NCBI RefSeq assembly: GCF_905475465.1
Contig: NC_062255.1
Location: 4,402,001 to 4,466,000 of the forward strand
Reading direction: 5' to 3'
Source: Pieris napi
Taxonomy: Eukaryota; Arthropoda; Insecta; Lepidoptera; Pieridae
Length of the DNA stretch: 64,000 nt
The stretch's first letter is position 1, and each line of letters starts with the position of its first letter. This document shows, piece after piece, positions 1 through 13,800 of this stretch. The notes under the pieces are model-generated. The model had not been told where the DNA came from. It made no database searches and worked only from the letters and a program-made list of their open reading frames with translations. The position numbers and the translations under genes were made by a program.

Positions 1-2051
1 AATTTCTAGGAAACTCAGCACTAAAAGCTCTTGCGCTTGCTACCGTGAAACTGGGTTAGTGTCAGATATCCGACCCATCAGAGACAATTATTATAATTTT
101 CATTGGTCCCATCATAGTATGAAAATAAATAACCTTTAGCCAAAGTACCAAACATAAGGAAACATTTCAATTTAAATTAAAAAAGTCAAAATTCACTATC
201 TATGTTTGATACTAGTCATTTATCATGTTTTTAATCACCAAATTTGGGGCATTTGTGAACGATCTTTATAATGTTATTGGCCTAAGATTATTATCAATCA
301 TAGATAACTATATCGCATAAGTAATTATAGGAAATTTTAATTAATGTTGTACTGACATAGCAGGTGTCAAACTCAGACGACAGACTGCAAAGTTCATAAG
401 CCTATGTAGTTTTATAGCGGTGAGTTATATAACTTCTAACATAGAAAAATTTATATTTGAAATAATGTGTAGACGTATATAAAAAAAATACAATGTCATT
501 ACCGGTTTGCTCCAAAATCCATCAATTTTATTTGTATGTCCTTTCCGGTTTCTTTTTTAAACAACCACTTCTTTGTTTGCGCTATAATTTTTTGGAGCCA
601 CCAATCGTCATATTTACATACCGTATAACCAAAAGAGCGAACCCATGTGCACAATTATATTGAAAAAATATTCTTAAATTACAAAATAATCGGATGTTAT
701 GTGGATAATATAAGTTTACAAGGCATATATATAAGGTAAAAGTTCAACTTTTTCTTCATTTATTTAACACCTACTTATATAACTCTAAGATTATATAATC
801 TCATACGGGTTACGGGCGGCCTGATCGAGTAGCGCTTTTCAGGCAACCATTATTCTATTCACTCTTTCTATTAAAAAAATGAATGAGAATCATAAACAGA
901 AATATAAACTTAATCTTTAGGTATATACAAAATAGGTAATATAATGTAGCAGGACTTAATTTTGTAACATCAAAGAACAAATTACCTTATTGTAATAAGG
1001 TAACTTGATTTTTTTAATGAAATTTTTCTTCTTAATGTAAATAAATCCCATTTAGTTTTTACTAATAAATAAAGAAATAAATAACCATTAAATAGAACGA
1101 AAAATCAATCAAGGTTTTGTTTTAAGAATATACTATATAGCAAAAAAAAATTATAACTTAATTACTTATTAAGCTTAGCTTATTTTATAGACGAAGTAAG
1201 GTGCCTGGTGGGAATACACAGAAATCTTGTACAGTAATGCAATCAGAACCCAATAAAATCATAGACAAGAAGGCGACCGTATGGCAATAAAAATGCCACC
1301 ACTAATTCAGTAAATCGTTTCTATATTAAATTATGATTCTTAACCAATTACAATTTATTTTTATCGTAGTTTATAAATCACAAATTAATTTTATATAAAA
1401 ATAAACAGATATAAGTATTAAAAAAAAATATTGGGTTTATAATTAACGAAAGATTACAAAAAAAAAACATTAATAATAAGTAATGATATAACCTACCTTA
1501 CCGTTACCTATATTTCTTTATCTTAATGATGATACAAAAAAAGATTTTACTGGCTAGTGACAAGAACGCGCCATTACTATGGCATTTTCCAAATGTTGCT
1601 TTATCTGTGGCAGCGCTCTCTTTAAAATAGGAGCCGGGTGTTAGGTTTTGGCGGTTTTTTTTTAATAAAAAAAAATGATTCTATTAAGAAAAGAGTTGTT
1701 AGAACAAAAGTGTTTAAATCTACTTAAAAAATATATTTTATATCAAAAATTCAAAACGTTCTATTAAGAACGTTAATTAGGTATCTACGATATATATTTA
1801 TTTATTCATAAGTCCTAAAACAACATGAATGCTAAAAATATTCAAGAAAATATGGCGTCACAAATTTTAAACCCATACACATCGATTGTATCAGAACATA
1901 AAAATTTCAAACTAGCGAGGAAAATATATCACAAGCAAACACAAAAGAAATAATAAAACTAAAAAGAAACTTAAATCTCATTAAGAGCGTGATACACAAA
2001 GTTACGGTAAGTATGAAGATTTTTGTAAAATATGTCAATATACTCAGTTAT
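1..2051. other. Gene-free AT-rich upstream stretch
   Basis: No ORF of useful length and no domain is visible on either strand. The stretch is AT-rich with short homopolymer runs. A short GC-richer patch near 1560-1640 (around GGCAGCGCTCTC) looks like a repeat fragment, but I could not assign it. Confidence 0.5.
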
Positions 2052-2171
2052 AATACCACAAGAGCTTCAAAATTATCGGGTAATTCCCGATAGGTTCGTT
2101 GCAAACAAATATATTTGTTTGCAGGGAACCTTGAGGGAAATGCCCGATAATTTTGAAGCTCGTGTGGTATT
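2052..2171. repeat. 120-bp hairpin repeat (MITE-like)
   Basis: The 37-base arms 2052-2088 and 2135-2171 are near-perfect reverse complements, beginning AATACCACAAGAGC and ending with its complement. The loop itself holds a perfect 22-base palindrome at 2101-2122. The apparent ORF across it is an artefact of the repeat. This is most likely a small fold-back transposon relic. Confidence 0.75.
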
Positions 2172-2180
2172 CGGGGGATT

Positions 2181-2403
2181 ATTTTTCCGACCCAAATGTC
2201 GGCCAATAGAATTGCACCATGAGACGAAATGTACAGTTAACAAATAAGAATTTCATAATGAATAAAACAACTACTTAATACTTTTCTTGAAGCAACGACC
2301 AGAGAAAATTTTCACAAAAAATTATCAGTATAATACCATGTAGGTTGTACCACGTGACGTCGAATGGTGCAATTCTATTGGCCGATATTTGGGTCGGAAA
2401 AAT
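2181..2403. repeat. 223-bp hairpin repeat (MITE-like)
   Basis: The 40-base arms 2181-2220 and 2364-2403 are almost perfect inverted copies (ATTTTTCCGACCCAAAT at the outer end). It starts only nine bases after the hairpin at 2052-2171, so two unrelated fold-back elements lie side by side. No coding content. Confidence 0.75.
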
Positions 2404-2596
2404 AAATACTCATCAATATTACTAATTTAGTTGTAAGAGCGAGATAGCTATTCACTGAACCATTAAAAGTCGCAGATAAGCGAGACGTATGTTCGTTCTA
2501 GTAAGTTCTAGTAGCTCTAGGATTACAAGGAAAGGAAGGAAACCAAGGAAGGAAGGAAAGGAATCTATGATAGTAACATAACATATATATGTTAAC

Positions 2597-2878
2597 GTAA
2601 AATTGTAAACACCGTTAGATTGTAATCTATCTCGCAAGATTATAAACTCGCCACCAAACGAATTAACAAACAAATATGGTGGCGCGGGGCATATTCCGTT
2701 CAACCAATCAGCGGGCGAGGTGCGATCCGTTTCACAATTTGACGGTTTCACTTCGATAGATTACAATCTACCGAATAATAATACGTTAAATTGTAAACAG
2801 TTCGTTGATGTTCACAATCTTTCGACAGTTTACAATCTCGCGAGATAGATTACAATGTAACGGTGTTTACAATTTTAC
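2597..2878. mobile_element. MITE with ~55-bp terminal inverted repeats
   Basis: The left end GTAAAATTGTAAACACCG and the right end (reverse complement) match for about 55 bases, including the internal GATTGTAATCTATCTCGC block. A sub-terminal repeat of TTACAATCT recurs inside. No transposase remains, so it is non-autonomous. I could not settle a target-site duplication or the superfamily. Confidence 0.75.
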
Positions 2879-3864
2879 GGTGACATATATAATATAACGT
2901 ACAGTATTATATACAAACTAGGCATTGTCATAATATCGTTTTGTAAATATTGAGACATACTTATTTTAATCGGTATGAAGCTTTGTAACCCTAAGCAATA
3001 TGCTATAGGGAAAATTTTAACACAGGAAGACCAAATAAAGACGTTTTATAAAGTAGGTCCAACTGGGGCAATTATTATAATAAGCAGCTAATGATTACCT
3101 ACATGCATATAATCTTCTTATCTTTTGATAAATGTTTGATAGCGGCCGCTTAATTTCAAGATTGATACTATTTATAAGAAATATGTAATTTACGTATAAT
3201 AAAATATCAATTAAGAACATCACCATTACGAGGCATTTATTTAATACGAGGCAATTATTATTATATGCTAGATTGAGAGTTTAGCTCTTAATTATGAAAG
3301 AAAATTTAATTTCAAAAATCTTGTGCAGTTAAATTTTACTAGTTTATTTTACTGTTTTAAATTTGTCCAATGAAGTATATATTTATAATTAAACCCTTAA
3401 GCTATATACATAATAATACTCATTTATTCTTTAAAGAGTAAAAGCCTACAACCGGCTCCATCTCTCTCTATCTTGACCATTATTCTACCAATACCAACTT
3501 GAGAGAGTGAAGTATATAAATATATATAAAATAAAATAATATAAAATATAGTTGGGGCAACTTTGTTCCTTTGCACACTATTGGAATTGTAATTACAGTC
3601 AATATCTATTAAGGAACTACTCATATATGGTCGTAAAAACCAATAGTCGTAACAGCCGATTACGTTGTAATTAAGTACTTATATATAATGTTTCATGTTA
3701 AGAATAGCAAGGCAAAACAGCTTCTTACAAGTAGGTACTTTGTAAAATAAAACAGTTGGGTATTAGAAAGAGTGGCGGATATAAATAATTCTGATCGTTC
3801 GGCGCCTTTGTTAAATTAAGTTATTTAATTTTTGACGTTCATAAATGCATAATAAGACAGCTAA
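2879..3864. other. Gene-free stretch
   Basis: AT-rich sequence without supported ORFs, repeats or RNA genes. The 66-codon open frame on - near 3424-3624 has low-complexity content and no splice context, so I do not count it. Confidence 0.45.
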
Positions 3865-4583
3865 GGGTCGATTCGACCAAACTTCAATTTATACACGAGT
3901 AACTATACCAAGAATAATCTATTCCATGATTTTAATCTCGAGTAAATCCATAGTCGTTTGTCCACGTAATCGATAGTATAATTGTGCTAGGAATTACAAT
4001 ACGCGAATAGCAAGAGAATGGTGAACGAAAATAAAACTCGGCAAATAAATGTTGTTCTACAACGGGAAAGTGTAAGAGCATACATCATGTCAACTCGATT
4101 TTGCCGTATTATAGTGTGAAAAAGTAGCTTTTAAAAGGTGTCAAACGACAACAAAAAGTTTTTATTTCTTGTTTGTTTGAGGCTTTCGTCTAAAAAGGAA
4201 CTTCTGTTCTCAGCCCAGTTGAATTTCATTCTAATATTATAGAAAATAAAAAATCTAAGAACAAATAAATAAATAATAAATTGTTTAAACGTTTCATTAT
4301 ACAATGCTAGACTATTAATTTAGTGCGTTGCGTTGACTTGAAATTAAAACACAGAATACATATTTGTGAAATGACAGAAATCAGCTGATTGGACTGACTG
4401 ACGCCATTAAATTATTCTAGGAATAGCTGTTATTCCGTGCGAAACGGCGGTATAGTAGCAATTCCCGCATAAGCCCACTATTCTTAGAATTTGTAGTTGG
4501 TAAAACGTAAAATTGATTTACTCTCGATTAACTGACGATTTATTCTAAGATTAAGATTTACTCTTGTTTGGTCGAATCGACCC
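3865..4583. mobile_element. 719-bp MITE with TAA target duplication
   Basis: The inverted ends start GGGTCGATTCGACCAAAC and are flanked by TAA on both sides (3862-3864 and 4584-4586). A three-base TAA duplication is typical of PIF/Harbinger-type insertion. The interior carries no transposase. It ends about 285 bases before the gene A start codon, so it may lie in that gene's promoter or first intron. Confidence 0.7.
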
Positions 4584-4869
4584 TAAGACCATTACTGCGA
4601 GTTGGATAATATTACGGAATTTTATTCATTCCTAATTTTACAAAAATAACTAGTATTTTTCCTAGTCCTCCTCCATAGTAACCAGTCATCAAAAAACAGT
4701 ACAAATGATGATCTTTGTATATAATGAATAATAAGTAAGTATATAATTATTAATCATTCGTTATATACAAATATTAGTTTTTGCATAATAAACGTGACTA
4801 AATTCACAGATTTTTATTAAACATCTGTTACAGTTCACTGGTAATACAAGAAACATTTTATTTTCAGAG

Positions 4870-7800
4870 ATGAATAAGGTGCTAGCTTTTATTGTTATCT
4901 GTGCGTGTGTGGGAGTGGATTATGTATTGACATACGCGGAGTACAGTGATCCTTCTAAAGAATTGCCTGTCATTGGACTAGGGTAAGATAAAAGTATTTT
5001 TATATTTAGGCAATTCGATATATTTCAATTTATAACGTTATTTAACTTGGACTAGTTTATAATCAGATTACCTTTTTATCATCACAGAAAGTAATTATTA
5101 TTAATTCAAATAAAGGGCGCCATTACGTGGATTCTTTTGTTATTGTCATAGTAACTAATGTTACATGTACCTACTCTCGGAAATTAAGTTGAATGTAACA
5201 AAAACATAAGAGAAGTGAAAAAGAGTCATAAGGTCATTAGTTGTAACGGTGTCAACGTTACTCTACTTTTTAATGTTATTATTTAGATGTGTTGGTTTTC
5301 ATTGCAGCTCCAATTCTGTGAATCGTTTAAAATGTTATATCTTGTCTTTTCAGAGAAATTAAATGTAAATATAGTGGGCTTGGAAGTCTGAGCAGGTAAT
5401 TTTCTTTATTTTATATTATTAAGCAGATACAACTAATTAAATATTAAATATAATGATACTAAAGTCAATAAATGACTACAAATAATGGCGACTACTTACT
5501 TACGATAGTCTAGTCTACTGATTTTGTTTTGTTATAATAGTTATAGTAGTAGTTATAGTATCTTAAAAACTAAATATACATATTATGTTACTAGTTATCG
5601 ATAAAAGGGTGTAGCATACCCATAAAGCTCGGCACACCTCTAAACCCCCAGAGTTGCAGGTGTTCATGAGCAGTTAGATTTAGATTAAAAGTGACCCACC
5701 TGCTTTCATCCTATCTTAGCCAGTCAAAGAGATGTTCCATTTCAAATGCTATCATATTTTCAGCACACGATCCGTAAGGCAAGTGAGATCAGAGTCATGC
5801 GCAGTGCCACCCACCGAATGCCCTAGCTCCAAGTACAGATCGTACGATGGAAGCTGTAATAACTTAGATAATCCAGGTTGGGGCATGCCAGACACGCCTT
5901 ACGCAAAACTTCTGCGAATTAACTACGCTGACGGTAAGCACCAATTGCTTCTTAAACGCACCCTGCGCTGGTACTCTTTGAATAGCTCGACGGCTCATTG
6001 GTCTAGTGGTTAGTACCCCTGACTGCGAATCCATGGGTCCCGGGTTCGATCCCCGGCTGAGACAAACATCGATGTGATGAGCATTTGGTGTTGTGCTTAG
6101 GTCTTGGGTGTATAAATATGTATTTATATGTCTATCTATCTATAATATGTATGTATATCCGTTGCCTAGTACCTATAACACAAGCTTCACCAGCTTAGCA
6201 TGGGACTAGGTCAATTGGTGTGAATTGTCCAATCATATAGGTATATAATAGCGGTTGCGATCTTGACCTTGATTTTGAGGGTGACCTTCTGTACCGCGGG
6301 ATCCTAAAGCGATCCGATGATGCCAATATTGCAAAATCAGCGCTACGTATCTGGTAGACACCCTTCTTTTTCTGATACTCATACACTAGGTTACTTGGCG
6401 GAACTTCCAGCACTATGATCGTTTAATTAATACCCTACAGTTAAGTTTGACATCATTAAGGATTTGTCTATTTTGTCAATTACCATATAATATAGTGTTT
6501 ATAGTGTAGTTGTATAATGAATTTCGACGTTTCGGTGGACGAAGAATTTGTGACCAATTTGTGTCCGATCGTCACGTAAATTTATAAAAATAAATAAATC
6601 GCGCTTATTAACTACAATTATTTAAAAAAAATACAGAAATGAAGTAAAACTATTTACAATTGAATTACACGTCAAATTGATCCTTCGATACTTGATAGTT
6701 CGGTATGTTTGAACCCGGTTCTAAATAAAGAATCGTTATTGTATAAAAATAATAATAGCTTTTTTCTTTTCACAATAATATTTTCATTAAATTGTTTACA
6801 ATATTCTTAACCTACATCGTAATTATAAAGAACACAGGGCCCATTTAAAATTTATTTTAGTTTTCTAAGATATATAATGTATTCATATTTAATTAGTAAC
6901 AATATAAAAAATATTTTTGAAGTAATACTTCTTTAGGCGCGTTATGAAAAATTGATGAGAGTGAAATTTTACGATGCGCGCGCACCGTGACACAAAATTA
7001 ACAGAATGAAGTTGCCCACGGAAGATGCTACGGCATTGGAAATAATTTAAAAACATCATTCAAATTATTTTAGAATTTATGTTACACTTAATGTAAGAGA
7101 ATAATAATAAATATTTATTTAATTTTTCAAATGTAAACTGAACTTTACTGACTATAATGACTCTTTTTCCAGTCTTTGATTATTTAATTGTAATTAATTA
7201 TTTGCATCCAATCAAAAACTATTTTTAATAATGCCAAAGAAGTATAACTTCTTACGCGCGTACATAAGTACACGCACCCTTTTTTTAGTCATTGCGAACG
7301 AATAGTGCAAACGAATAGTTTAACTATAGTTTGTAACTCTGCGTATGCTAGAGAATGAACGAAATAACATCGTTTCATTCGTATCCTTAAATAGGCCTAC
7401 ACTGCTTTTATGAACACATGAAAATAATATTATTGGATATACCGAAAAATTATCATGTACTTGATATAAGAAATTTCTTCGTATCAATAAAATACCGTTC
7501 AAAACGTTTGATAGACAAATGCAATTACGCGAAATAAATCATCGGGCTACATAACAACCGAAATTGTCTCTTTGACAGTCGGCAATGGTTCATTCGCAGT
7601 TTCCGATACAATTCAATTACTAACATTGAAATTCACCTAAATTCTTATCGTCAATGTGATAAATGAATGAAGGATATGGTGTTATTATATCGCTGTTATA
7701 CTCAGAATGTCTTTTTGATAATAATAATATTCACGTATTTAGGACCGAGAAATAGTTTCGGTAAGACTATAAACAAGGACAGAACTCCTTGAACGCTATT

Positions 7801-10800
7801 TTCTATTATATGTCGTATGAATATAAAAGAAATCATTTTTTTTTTCAAACAGACTGATATTATATATATATATGAAAAATGTTTACTATTTACCAACCTT
7901 AATTATAATAAAAATAACATAAAGGCAATTTTTGCCGTGTGGAATCAGCTACCCACTGAAGTATTTCGACTAAACAATTCGACTTAGGGTCCCTCAAGAA
8001 AAGAGCGTACCATTTCTTAAAAGGCCGGCAACGCACATGCGAGCCTCCTGGCAATGTTAACGTCCATGGGCGGCGGTATCACTTAACATCAGGTGAGCCA
8101 GTTTGCCTCCTGCTATATAAAAAAAAACTAAATAGAGAGACCTTTTCTAGGCCCACGAACCCCTTTTCTTAACATGAATTATTGGAGGAAATTCTTCACA
8201 GGTATAAGTAAACTGCCAGTATCTATCGATGGCGATGATTTACCCAACGTTCGTGAAATCAGTACAGCAGCTTTCCCGGACAAGCTTGTCGAGGATCCCA
8301 AATGGAATTTAAACGCTCAGCAGTGGGGCCAATTTGTCGCACACGATATGTCACTAACCGCATCTGGGGTTTCAGCTGGTGAGTAAAGGCCGATTTACAT
8401 TATCTTAGTGTTTAGGAGAGTGCTTTAGTACAACTTGAAAGGCAAGTTCTTTAGCGTAGCGTTTACTAAAGCAAGTAGCGTTTACATGTTTCAACTAAAG
8501 TACTATCCTAAAGCACCCTCCTAAACACTAAGATAATGTAAATCGGCCTTAAATCAAAGTATACGCTTTAGCTATAATTATTTAAGTTATTTATGAGTAC
8601 TAAGTTGCCTTAAAATATTAGACAATGGCCCTAACTAGCGATCTCTTCCACGCAACCCTATTAAGGAAAAAAAAAATACTGAAACTAAAGTATAAGAAAT
8701 ACGTAGTTAGGGGCCATCCATAAAGTACGTCACACGAATTTTAGGACTTTTGAACCCCTCCCACCGTCCTTGTCACAGGTTGTCACATTTTTATAACCCC
8801 CCCTCCTGATGTGACGTCACACATTTTTTAATTTATGTATGTATTTAAAAATAATCGTTGTAATAACAACTTTAAACAATTCGCGTAAGGTTGATTTTGC
8901 AATAATATATGCATGTAACTTATAGAAAGAGACAGAAATAGTGTTTCGGGTGTTTCTAGCGTTACTTTTATTCGAGACTGTGCATCTTGGGTTTTTTGTA
9001 TATCAATGGTTTTAGTATTTAAAATTTTAACATGTGACGTCACAAAAGTATTGACCCCCCCATGCCCCTTGTCACACGATGTCACACTTCGGTGATACCC
9101 TTCCTCCCCATTAACGTGTGACGTACTTTATGGATGGTCCGTTAGCAAAAAAATGCAAAATGTCAAAATCAGAAATAAAAAATAAACTATAAAGGCACAT
9201 TATATCTAATGTTAAATTCCAAAAAAAGTTGAAGTGTGAACTTTTCTTAAAAACCAATACCAACTTCTTAATATTTTTTTTTTAATTTTGCCTTCTAACC
9301 TATTTTTTAAATAATTTAGAATCTCGCGCTTAGATTAGGTATCTCATGTATGGAAAAATTTCTATTCATAAAATGATAAAAATTTCGAACGATTATTATA
9401 ATAATGATAATTGATATATTTACTATGAATTTCAATATTATACCTATAAAGTTGAGAGGGTCAGGTACCTTTTCTAATTGAAAAATTATGGCCAATTTTC
9501 CAAGGCAGACTAGAATACAACCGAATTATAAAGCAAAACCATGTGGCATAGCTAGTAGATACATTTTTCCTTAATAAACTTTAGATGACAAGCCAGCAGT
9601 ATGTTGTTCCAATGGCCAATTTGGCCCTGATGCCACCACCAACCCCATATGTGCCCCAATTAAAGTACCAGCGAATGACTCGTTCCATGCTCCTTATGGA
9701 ACCCAATGCCTTAACTTCGTCAGAACTGGATCTACAAGGGATCGGAAGTGTACACCCGAAGACTCGGCAGCTATTCCCGTATGTATAAAATTGATTTTAA
9801 TATATTCCAGGTATTATTCTTACTTACATTTTAACATAGTATCTTATACTAAACCATAGTTTATTTCTACCTATTTTTTTAAATCGTCAATATAAAATCC
9901 AACCTAGTTCTTATTCATTCTTATATCTAAATTAATAAAAAAAACACTGAGTGTTTTCCTAACATAAAACAAAAAGCATTATTTTCCTTTACGTTAGTTA
10001 AAAAAAATTTGGCTATACAACGTTGGCTTTTAATAAAATACGTAAGTAGGTGAGAGACATGAATGTTTCCTCTCGATATAATTAATACTCTATAGTCCGA
10101 CTGTTGCGCCCATTGACAGAAAAAAATCAAAGGCGTGATTCGATGATCCGAACGCGCGGCCTATGGATTGAGAGTCTCGCATCGGCCAACACTATTCTAA
10201 ACTATAGATCACTACAATTCTTAATACCGGTTACATTATAATTTATCTCGTGTCTCCCGACGGACGTTGTCCTGTCTTATCTATAATTATGAAGTCGAAT
10301 TGGTATTGGTATAAATAAAAATAAAATATGTAGCTTAAACCAGTTCGAGTATTTTTTTAAATTTATTCCTTGAACTCTGAGGAAGGTTTTGAGATAATAC
10401 ATGGTTGGCAAAAACAACATAAAATTTTCTTTTTAGTTTACTTTTTTTTCCGGTAAGTGAAAAGTCTTTATGTTGTAGAATAGAAAAATATTCCCTTTGT
10501 ATGTAGCTACTAAAAAGGCTAAGTAAAAAATCATATAAGGCAAAACGAAGGTCGCGGGAACAGCTGGTTATTAATAAAAATAAGAAATATAGTGTTTTTT
10601 TATTGTGATGCTATACAATCTGTGTCAACAAAGCGCACATTCTGTCAATCACTAACAGTTATTTCAAACAACTGACAGTTATGAAAATTAATTTTCTCTC
10701 AAATTTTCTAATGTCTGCTCAACTTCCTTAATTTAAACATTCATATTAAGTACCTTCTCCTGTCAATCATAAACACAATATACAAAAAAAAATCGATTGT

Positions 10801-13800
10801 TCCGTCCGTTCACGTGTAATGCAAGGGAAAATAGACATTTATTTTTAAATATGTACATTATGTAGACGAAAGTTAAGAAAATAATAATTTTGGTGTGATA
10901 TATTTTAATAATTATTGTTTATCTAATGATTAATTTTCAGGTGTCAGTAGTTACCGCTTACTTGGATCTTTCGCTTGTGTATGGTAACACTGAAAGTGAA
11001 ATTCAGAAACTTCGTTCCTTCCAAGGGGGGAAAATGTTGACTGATTTTAGGGGTGGGCAGGAATGGCCTCCTCAAGAAGCCAGTCCTACAGAGGCATGTG
11101 CTGGAGCAGAGTCTGATAATGAACCTTGCTATATGACCGGTAAGTTAAGGGGAGGCATGGTAATATAGGTACCACTAGTAATGTATACACATGGTAATAA
11201 GGGCACATGTGGTAATTTTATTTTTTTAACCTCTTAAAATGTATATCACGCACACCAGTAAAATATATAACTAAAGTATTGTTTTGCTAGGTATAATATA
11301 ATCTCTATATATATGAAATTCTCGTGTCACAATGTTCGTTCCCATATTCCTCGGAAACGGCTCGACCGATTTGAAATTTTTTATGCATATTCAGTAAGTC
11401 TGAGTATCGGCTACGATCTATGTTTCAAACCCGTAAGTGATAAGAGGTGTCCACCGTAAAAAAAATATTCCTTAGAAATTTTTGTTGTTTTTATTTTTTT
11501 ATGATACAGCATACAAAACACATACACCCCTAATTTTCACTCTACAATTAAACCCTATATTTTATAATGTGGATATATATTTTTTTTTAATAAAAAAATG
11601 TTTCCTAGAAAAAATATACATGACAAAACAAACGTATGCCGCGTCAGCTAGTACATCTATAGAAGTAGGTATATCTAGGATGCAGGCAAAATTAGAGAAA
11701 AAATCCAATATATTTTGTGTACCGAATTAAGGTTCTTTAATATTTTTATAGGTGACAGTCGCATGAACCAAAGTCCGCATTTGGCCATCCTCCACATTCT
11801 CATGTTACGGGAACACAACCGTTTAGCAGGTGAATTGGCCGAAATCAACCCAGGCTGGAGTGATGAAAAGATCTTCCAAGAAGCAAGAAGGATAAATATT
11901 GCCCAATACCAACATCTTAACTATTATGAATATCTTCCCATATTCCTTGGTAAGTTAATCGAACACTTTTGTCCCCAATAGATACTAAAGTTAGAGCGTT
12001 CTTACAAAAAAAACTATTCAAGGTACAGTTGGATACCGTTGAAAGGTACTGGAAAGGCGAAAGATACAAAAAGCAATAAAAAAAAGTAAATTTATGAATT
12101 ATATTTTATTAAACGATTTGGGGTGTCAAAAAAATGCGAAAAGTAAACCTACGATAAAAAAAAGAAGGATATCATCTTTATATATTATATAATTCTACTG
12201 TATGTGTGTATTGGCATTCTTAAACGACTGAAGCGATTTGAAGGAATTTTTTTTGTATGCGTTTGGGTGGCACCCTGGATGATATAGATTCACAAATCAA
12301 CCTGGCAGATGGCGCTGCAGTCGGTATCTAAGTTATTTATCTATACAGCAAATAAACAGCTGGTATATATTATATTAATCTTCTGTGCATGTGTTCCTAA
12401 TTAAACTCCTAAACGGCTGGACAGATTTTGATGAAATTTTTTGTCTGTTCAATTGGAGTAGAGAATAATTTACATTAAAACGTGTGTACAGGACAACGTC
12501 TGTCGGATCCTCTAGTTTATTACATATTTATATCCCCTCCAGAAATGCGTGAATATCTCAAAAACTACTGATCCGATTTCTATGAAACTTGAACTGTTCA
12601 GACAGATTCATGGGACAGCCATAAATGCTGATCACTTCTATATGGATAAGTTTCCAAGAAATTTCTAAACAAACATACTTATGAAGTTAACATACTTGCT
12701 TGGATCATATATCTACTTCTACCATATCACATACATACAAATTCTATTATGAAATCGGTTAATTTTTCTAAATATTTAATATATAAAAAAACTCATTACT
12801 TCATAGGCTACAACAATATGTTGAGAAACAGATTGATACACCCTGATGCTGAAGGCTATGTGAACGATTACAACTCCAATGTAGACGCATCAGTCTCTGA
12901 TGAGCATGCGACGGCAGCCTTCAGGCACTTCCACACGTTGATCCGAGGATACTTACAGTAAGTATTAGTAGTATAAGTAGTATAAGTAGTATTAGTAGTA
13001 TAAGTAGTATAAGTAGTATAAGTCAATTCAAATTCAAATTCAAATTCAAAAATCATTTATTCACGTAGGTAACACAATGTACACTTGTGATTCGTCATTA
13101 AAGAAATACATATTAATGCTTCTAATTTTACATTTACTGCCAGTTCTCAAATCAAGGGCGTAGAACGGAAGAGAAGAACTGGCAATAAACTCTCCGCCAC
13201 TCTTTTTAATCGGCATGTTTTTTTTTTACACAACGTTTGTAAGGAGCTGCAACCATTACACCATGTTCCACAGGACATCTTAAGTAATTAATAATAATAA
13301 CATAAATTAAAAAGTAGTATAAGTAGTATAAGTAGTATAATTAGTATAATTAGTATAATTAGTATTAGTAGTATAAGTAGTATTCAAAGAAAAAAGTATT
13401 CTCTTGTCACAGATTAAACACAATTTGACAGAGACAAAAGAGTACTTCAAATAATTTATTTATAAGTTATAAAACAATGTGTACGCATAAAATTATACAT
13501 CAAGTTTTACACACACATCAATTGTATTAGAACATAAGCAAGCTAGCAAGGCAAAAAATTAAACAAACAACCTCAAAATAAAAAAAAGTAAAAGTAAAAA
13601 GTAAAAACTAAAACTAAATGAAAACTTCATTAAGAGCATGATTAACAAATTACAGTACTTACGTTGTAGTTGTTGTTGTCAAATACATATATCATAATGA
13701 AAGGAGTACAGCCTTGCGATTCTGTAACTCACTTTTCGAACTCTCACAGCGGTTTTCGCACTCAAATCAGTCGTGAAGCAGTCATTTTACGATTTGGCAT

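Noticed and set aside
5996..6066. A tRNA gene in gene A intron 3
   Set aside because: A and B boxes are present, but the sequence runs on into a LINE-like tail and a reverse copy occurs at 23993-24237. It is a SINE.
12961..13384. CRISPR-like array
   Set aside because: The 9-bp units are contiguous without spacers, in a eukaryotic intron; it is a minisatellite.
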